Assembly: GCA_035942915.1 (NCBI GenBank)
Contig: DASZCR010000006.1
Coordinates: 1-18,446, forward strand
Length of the DNA: 18,446 nt
DNA from: DASZCR01 sp035942915
Lineage (GTDB): Bacteria > Acidobacteriota > Blastocatellia > Pyrinomonadales > Pyrinomonadaceae
Reading direction: 5' to 3'
Positions 15,040 to 18,446 of this stretch are shown piece after piece. The position numbers and the translations under genes are program-made. Each line of letters begins with the position of its first letter. Within the stretch, counting starts at the first letter, position 1. The notes beneath the pieces were generated by a model. It made no database searches. It was not told where the DNA came from and was given only the letters and a program-made list of their open reading frames with translations.

Positions 15040-15048
15040 CTTCTAGTC

Positions 15049-15873
15049 TCATCCGAAGCGGCCGGTGATGTAGTCCTCTGTGAGTTTCTCGTCGGGGGCG
15101 GTAAACATCTTCTCGGTGGCGTTGACTTCGACGAGTTTGCCGAGCCAGAAGAAGGCCGTGCGGTCGGAGACGCGTGCGGCCTGCTGCATGTTGTGCGTGA
15201 CGATGACGATGGTGTACTGCCGTTTGAGTTCGACTATCAGCTCTTCAATCTTCTGCGTCGCAATGGGGTCTAAGGCCGACGCCGGTTCGTCCATCAGGAG
15301 CACTTCGGGGCGCACGGCCAGCGCGCGCGCAATGCAGAGACGCTGCTGCTGCCCACCGGAGAGCCGGAGCGCGGAACTCTTGAGACGGTCTTTGACCTCA
15401 GACCACAGCGCCGCGTCCTTCAAAGCCTGTTCGACTCTCGCTGCCAACTCGTCCTTCGTCGCAGTCATGCGGTTGATGCGCAGGCCGTAGGCGACGTTAT
15501 CGAAGAGGGACTTCGGGAACGGGTTCGACTTTTGAAAGACCATCCCGACGCGTCGGCGCAAGGCGACCACATCCGTCCCTGACGCATAGATGTCCTCGCC
15601 GTCGAGCAAGACCTGACCTTCGGCGCGCGCGCCCGGAATGGTGTCGTTCATCCGGTTGAGCGTGCGCAGGAAGGTGGACTTGCCGCAGCCGGAAGGCCCA
15701 ATCAGCGCCGTCACCTCGCGCTCGCGGATGTCGAGCGTGATGTCGTGCAGCGCGCGCACGCGCCCGTAGAAAAAGTTAAGCCCGCGCACGCCAATCTTCG
15801 ACGGCGCGCCCTCAATCGCGGCGCTCCCCCTTGAAGTGACGGCAGGCATCGGTGCTGTGGTCGGCGTGGACAT
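15049..15873 (-). CDS. pstB: Phosphate ABC transporter ATP-binding protein PstB
   Basis: ATPase of the Pst phosphate importer, 274 residues, acting on the cytoplasmic face of the PstC-PstA channel. Visible motifs: Walker A GPSGCGKST (59-67), Q-loop MVFQKSNPFPKSLFDNVAYG, signature LSGGQQQRLCIARAL, Walker B with MDEPASALDP, and the H-loop THNMQQAARVSDR; the ending EDYITGRFG is the PstB hallmark. The start at ATG 15873 leaves about 25 variable residues before the ABC domain; a second ATG 8 codons in is possible. No Shine-Dalgarno sequence is seen before 15873, where a heptamer array ends 13 nt upstream on the coding strand. Confidence 0.97.
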   Translation of the reverse strand: MSTPTTAPMPAVTSRGSAAIEGAPSKIGVRGLNFFYGRVRALHDITLDIREREVTALIGPSGCGKSTFLRTLNRMNDTIPGARAEGQVLLDGEDIYASGTDVVALRRRVGMVFQKSNPFPKSLFDNVAYGLRINRMTATKDELAARVEQALKDAALWSEVKDRLKSSALRLSGGQQQRLCIARALAVRPEVLLMDEPASALDPIATQKIEELIVELKRQYTIVIVTHNMQQAARVSDRTAFFWLGKLVEVNATEKMFTAPDEKLTEDYITGRFG

Positions 15874-15886
15874 AATTATGAGAACA

Positions 15887-15994
15887 GTGATGGGTGATAG
15901 GTGATGGGTGATAGGAGAAGACCTATCCTTTCCTCTCGCCCATCGTCATCACTCATTTCTTATCACCTATCACTTATCACCTATCACCTATCAC
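15887..15994. repeat. Inverted heptamer array, pstB-pstA junction
   Basis: Left arm: four in-register heptamers, GTGATGG and GTGATAG alternating, at 15887-15914. Centre: GAGAAGACCTATCCTTTCC and flanking bases (15915-15959), which includes degenerate units. Right arm: five in-register heptamers (TTATCAC or CTATCAC) at 15960-15994, the last ending directly at the pstA stop codon. A 20-nt segment (15947-15966) is identical to 14193-14212 in the phoB-phoU copy. Confidence 0.9.
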
Positions 15995-16861
15995 TTACAG
16001 CCTCCTCCGCGTTAGGAACCTGACGCCGAGATTGACGAGGAGGATGAGCGTCATCAGGACGAGAGTGGCAGCCCACGCGCGGGCGTGCCATTCATCGTAG
16101 GGCGAGACGGCGTAGTTGTAAATCTGCACGGTCAGGCTCGCAACGGGTTGGAAGAGGTCGTGGCTGAAGTGGTTGTAGTTGAGCGCCGTGAACAGGAGCG
16201 GCGCGGTTTCGCCGGAGACGCGGGCGACGGCCAGCATCGCACCCGTCGCAATGCCGGGCGCGGCCGCCGGGAGCACGACGCCCGTCGTCACACGCCACTG
16301 CGGTGCGCCGAGCGCCAGCGCCCCTTCGCGCAAACTCGTCGGAACCAATCGCACCATCTCCTCGGTCGTGCGCGCGACGACCGGCAGCATGATGATGGAG
16401 AGCGCCGCGCCGCCCGCGAGCGCCGAGAACTGTTGCATCGGCAGCACCAGAATCGTGTAGACGAAGACGCCGACGACGATGGAAGGCACACCCGTCAGCG
16501 TGTCCGCGACGAAGCGGACGAGGCCGCCGAACTTGTTCGCGCCGAACTCTGCCAGATAGACGCCGGTGGCGATGCCGATGGGCAGACCGACGAGCGAAGC
16601 GAGCGACAGCATCAGCAGCGTCCCCGTGATGGCGTGGCCGATGCCGCCACCCTCGCCCACAGGCTTTGCCGCTTCGACGAGGAATTGCAGGTTGAGCGAG
16701 CCTAAGCCGCGCCACGCGATGTAGCCGAGAATGAGCGAGAGCACGCCCACGACCGCCACCGCGCAAGCGGCTGTCAGAGTCGTCATCAGCGCGCTTATCA
16801 GGCGTCTGCGTCGCGCGCCGCCCGTCGCCTGCGTCTCGTCTTGGAGTCTCTCCGCTTTCAC
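15995..16861 (-). CDS. pstA: Phosphate ABC transporter permease PstA
   Basis: Inner-membrane permease of the Pst importer, 288 residues with about six membrane helices; the first spans about 27-49 after a basic cytoplasmic start. PstA hallmarks are GEGGGIGHAITGTLLML (69-85), ADTLTGVPSIVVGVFVY (119-135) and the coupling (EAA-type) loop LREGALALGAPQWRVTTGVVLP (177-198), then VSGETAPLLFTAL. It starts at GTG 16861, supported by AGGAG about 6 nt upstream; the next ATG (residue 26) would cut into the first helix. It lies 19 nt after pstC. Confidence 0.95.
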   Translation of the reverse strand: MKAERLQDETQATGGARRRRLISALMTTLTAACAVAVVGVLSLILGYIAWRGLGSLNLQFLVEAAKPVGEGGGIGHAITGTLLMLSLASLVGLPIGIATGVYLAEFGANKFGGLVRFVADTLTGVPSIVVGVFVYTILVLPMQQFSALAGGAALSIIMLPVVARTTEEMVRLVPTSLREGALALGAPQWRVTTGVVLPAAAPGIATGAMLAVARVSGETAPLLFTALNYNHFSHDLFQPVASLTVQIYNYAVSPYDEWHARAWAATLVLMTLILLVNLGVRFLTRRRL

Positions 16862-16880
16862 CTTCGCTCCTGTTGCCTTG

Positions 16881-17873
16881 TTACCTCGCGCGCGTAGCGC
16901 TCCAGACGAGCAGACGCGCCGCGCCGTTGATGACGAAGGTGACGAGAAAGAGTATCAGACCGAGTTGGACGAGCGCGCTCAGGAACAGTTCATCGCTCGC
17001 TTCCGTGAACTCGTTGGCGATGACGGAGGCGATGGTGTAGGACGGCTCGAAGAGCGACGCGGAGATTTGCGCGCGGTTGCCGATAACCATCGTCACGGCC
17101 ATCGTCTCGCCGACAGCGCGCCCCAGTCCGAGGATGATTGCGCCCGCGATGCCGGGGCCGCCGTTCGAGAGGACGGCGCGCGTCGTCTCCCAACGCGTCG
17201 CGCCGAGCGCCAGCGCCGCCTCCCGTTGCGAGTCAGGCACGGCCGCCAGCACGTCGCGGACGACGGCCGTGATAATCGGCGTAATCATGATGGCGAGTAT
17301 CACTCCGGCCGTGAACAGAGAGACGCCCGAAATTGTGCCCTGAAAAATCGGCAGCCATCCGCCATAGCGTTGCAGAGGCGGCTCGACGTAATCACGGAGA
17401 AACGGCGCAAGCACGAAGATGCCCCACAGCCCGTAGACGACCGAAGGAATGGCCGCCAGCAACTCGACGAGAAACGTCACCGGGCGCGCGAGACGGCGCG
17501 GAGCCTGCTCGACGAGAAAGACGGCGACGCCGAGCGAGACCGGAACGCTGACGACGAGCGCGAGCAGCGCGGAGACGACCGTGCCGTAGATGAAGGGCAG
17601 CGCGCCGAAGCGTCCCTGAAGCGGATGCCAATCGCTGCTCACGAGAAAGCCGAAGCCGAAGCGGCGCATCGACTCGGCCGACCCGGCGGCCGTCGCCGCC
17701 AGCATCGAGAAGACGATGACGAGCGGCACGAGCGCGCAGCAGAAGAGCGCGACGCGAAAGAGCGCATCGCCGCGATTGCCCGTCGGCGCAAGCGTCCGAC
17801 GCCAGCGACGCACGAGCGCACGCGCGCCGTAGGTGGACGCGGGCGTGGCCGTCGCTGGTTGTGCGTTGCTCAT
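16881..17873 (-). CDS. pstC: Phosphate ABC transporter permease PstC
   Basis: Partner permease of PstA, 330 residues with about six membrane helices (first at about 40-62). Typical PstC segments: LPFIYGTVVSALLALVVSVP (92-111), LVELLAAIPSVVYGLWGIFVL (135-155), the long periplasmic loop through about 178, the coupling loop SQREAALALGATRWETTRAVL (215-235) and GLGRAVGETMAVTMVIGN. A TTG lies directly before ATG 17873; I take the ATG. The ribosome binding site is weak or absent. The first 30 residues are Ala/Thr-rich and then basic, a cytoplasmic tail. Confidence 0.95.
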   Translation of the reverse strand: MSNAQPATATPASTYGARALVRRWRRTLAPTGNRGDALFRVALFCCALVPLVIVFSMLAATAAGSAESMRRFGFGFLVSSDWHPLQGRFGALPFIYGTVVSALLALVVSVPVSLGVAVFLVEQAPRRLARPVTFLVELLAAIPSVVYGLWGIFVLAPFLRDYVEPPLQRYGGWLPIFQGTISGVSLFTAGVILAIMITPIITAVVRDVLAAVPDSQREAALALGATRWETTRAVLSNGGPGIAGAIILGLGRAVGETMAVTMVIGNRAQISASLFEPSYTIASVIANEFTEASDELFLSALVQLGLILFLVTFVINGAARLLVWSATRAR

Positions 17874-17900
17874 CAACTAAAAAAGGCGAAAGGCAACAAT

Positions 17901-17927
17901 GAAGACGCGCTGCTAACTCACGTCTTC
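17901..17927. other. Hairpin in the pstS-pstC gap
   Basis: GAAGACG (17901-17907) and CGTCTTC (17921-17927) pair perfectly around a 13-nt loop within the 74-nt gap. On the coding strand a short T-run (CCTTTTTTAG) follows about 17 nt further on, too far for a textbook terminator. A 3' protective or attenuating hairpin that keeps pstS mRNA above pstCAB is plausible but unproven. Confidence 0.45.
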
Positions 17928-17947
17928 GGCCTCTGACCTGTGAACTT

Positions 17948-18446
17948 TCACTGCGCCGCGCGCAGAGGCTTACCGCCCGACGTTATCGAGTTGAGTTTCT
18001 CTTCGGCGCGACGGACGATGTCTGCCGGGAGCGGCGCGTAAGGGTAGAGCGGGTCTTTCGTCACGGCCTGTCCGTCGTGCAGCGCCCACCACAGAAAATC
18101 GACGAGCGCACGACCACGCGCCGCATCCTTCTGCTCTTTGTAGACGAGGACGTAGGTGTAACTCGATATCGGATAAGCGGACGCACCGGCCGGGTCTGTG
18201 ATGGAGACGCGCAAGTCCGGCGGCGTCGTGGCGACTGCTTCCGAAGCAGCCGCCGTCACGGTGTCGAGCGTCGGTTTGACGTACTCGCCCGCACGGTTCT
18301 TGATGGCGGCGACGGGCATCTTCTGTTGTGCGGCGTAGGCCAGTTCGACGTAGCCGATGGTGTGCGGGTTCTGCTTGACGGAGGCCGTCACGCCCTCGTT
18401 GCCCTTAGCGCGCTGCCCGACAGGCCAGTTCGGCTGCTTGCCGGTG
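17948..18446 (-). CDS. pstS: Phosphate-binding protein PstS (partial, C-terminal part)
   Basis: C-terminal 165 residues of the periplasmic phosphate-binding protein; the N-terminus, signal peptide and start lie past the right edge. The frame is open to the window end, and reading through gives GKQPNWPVGQRAKGNEGV directly before TASVKQNPHTIGYVELAYA, the standard PstS order around the phosphate site. A GTG at 18391 is therefore an internal valine, not a start. Other PstS features are SYTYVLVYKEQKD and the end LVDFLWWALHDGQ with YAPLPADIVRRAEEKL. It is the first pst gene of the block as far as visible, 74 nt upstream of pstC. Confidence 0.96.
   Translation of the reverse strand, partial: TGKQPNWPVGQRAKGNEGVTASVKQNPHTIGYVELAYAAQQKMPVAAIKNRAGEYVKPTLDTVTAAASEAVATTPPDLRVSITDPAGASAYPISSYTYVLVYKEQKDAARGRALVDFLWWALHDGQAVTKDPLYPYAPLPADIVRRAEEKLNSITSGGKPLRAAQ

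Noticed and set aside
14102..15994. CRISPR-like array
   Set aside because: Repeat units are 7 nt with no unique spacers, the two halves are in opposite orientation, and no cas gene is nearby.
16731..17936. 401-codon plus-strand open frame across pstA and pstC
   Set aside because: A GC-rich shadow of the two permease genes, made of highly charged low-complexity residues.
18389..18391. GTG as the start of pstS
   Set aside because: The frame is open to the window edge and the upstream residues (KGNEG and before) continue the PstS family sequence, so the codon is an internal valine.

Overview
This is a GC-rich bacterial chromosome fragment with tightly packed genes and no phage, transposase, tRNA or rRNA. 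The gene content (a YdeP-type molybdoenzyme, EttA, secreted M28 and M13 metallopeptidases, a CarD-type RNA polymerase regulator, a complete Pst/Pho block) and the many short intergenic tandem arrays would fit an Acidobacteriota genome, perhaps class Blastocatellia. That placement is inference from gene style; no taxonomic marker is present.

Layout. (1) 53-514, minus: a hemerythrin-like HHE protein, divergent from the next block. (2) 691-5909, plus: a molybdopterin oxidoreductase of the FdhF/YdeP family, an elongation factor P with an arginine-tipped YeiP/EfpL-like loop, the ABC-F translation factor EttA and a DUF427 protein. Two factors that act at the ribosomal E site are thus adjacent, separated by a perfect 18-bp inverted repeat. 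(3) 5930-9154, plus: two exported zinc peptidases (M28, M13) ending at a strong hairpin. (4) 9350-9895, minus: CarD, with a recognisable sigma70-like promoter and a leader of about 110 nt. (5) 10137-11897, minus: an exported alpha-helical protein of unknown function. (6) 12009-18446, minus: phosphate uptake and signalling in the order pstS (cut by the window edge), pstC, pstA, pstB, phoU, phoB, phoR.

How the Pho block works (family knowledge): PstS captures periplasmic phosphate, PstC/PstA form the channel, PstB powers it, PhoU couples transporter state to the kinase PhoR, and PhoB is the response regulator. Promoter and pstS start lie beyond the right edge.

The most unusual feature is non-coding. 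Three pst/pho junctions (phoB-phoU, phoU-pstB, pstB-pstA) are filled almost entirely with tandem heptamers, GTGATRG on one side and its complement CTATCAC/CCATCAC on the other, so each could fold into a long hairpin. The copies share a related centre and a 20-nt identical segment, which points to spread of one element. Two other junctions (efp-ettA; phoR-downstream gene) carry the same architecture built from different short units (ATTGATTC, 8 nt; AAGTCTG, 7 nt). The GTGATRG/ATCACCY units also match the Shine-Dalgarno/anti-Shine-Dalgarno pair of 16S rRNA, and the genes just downstream of these arrays have no visible ribosome binding site of their own.
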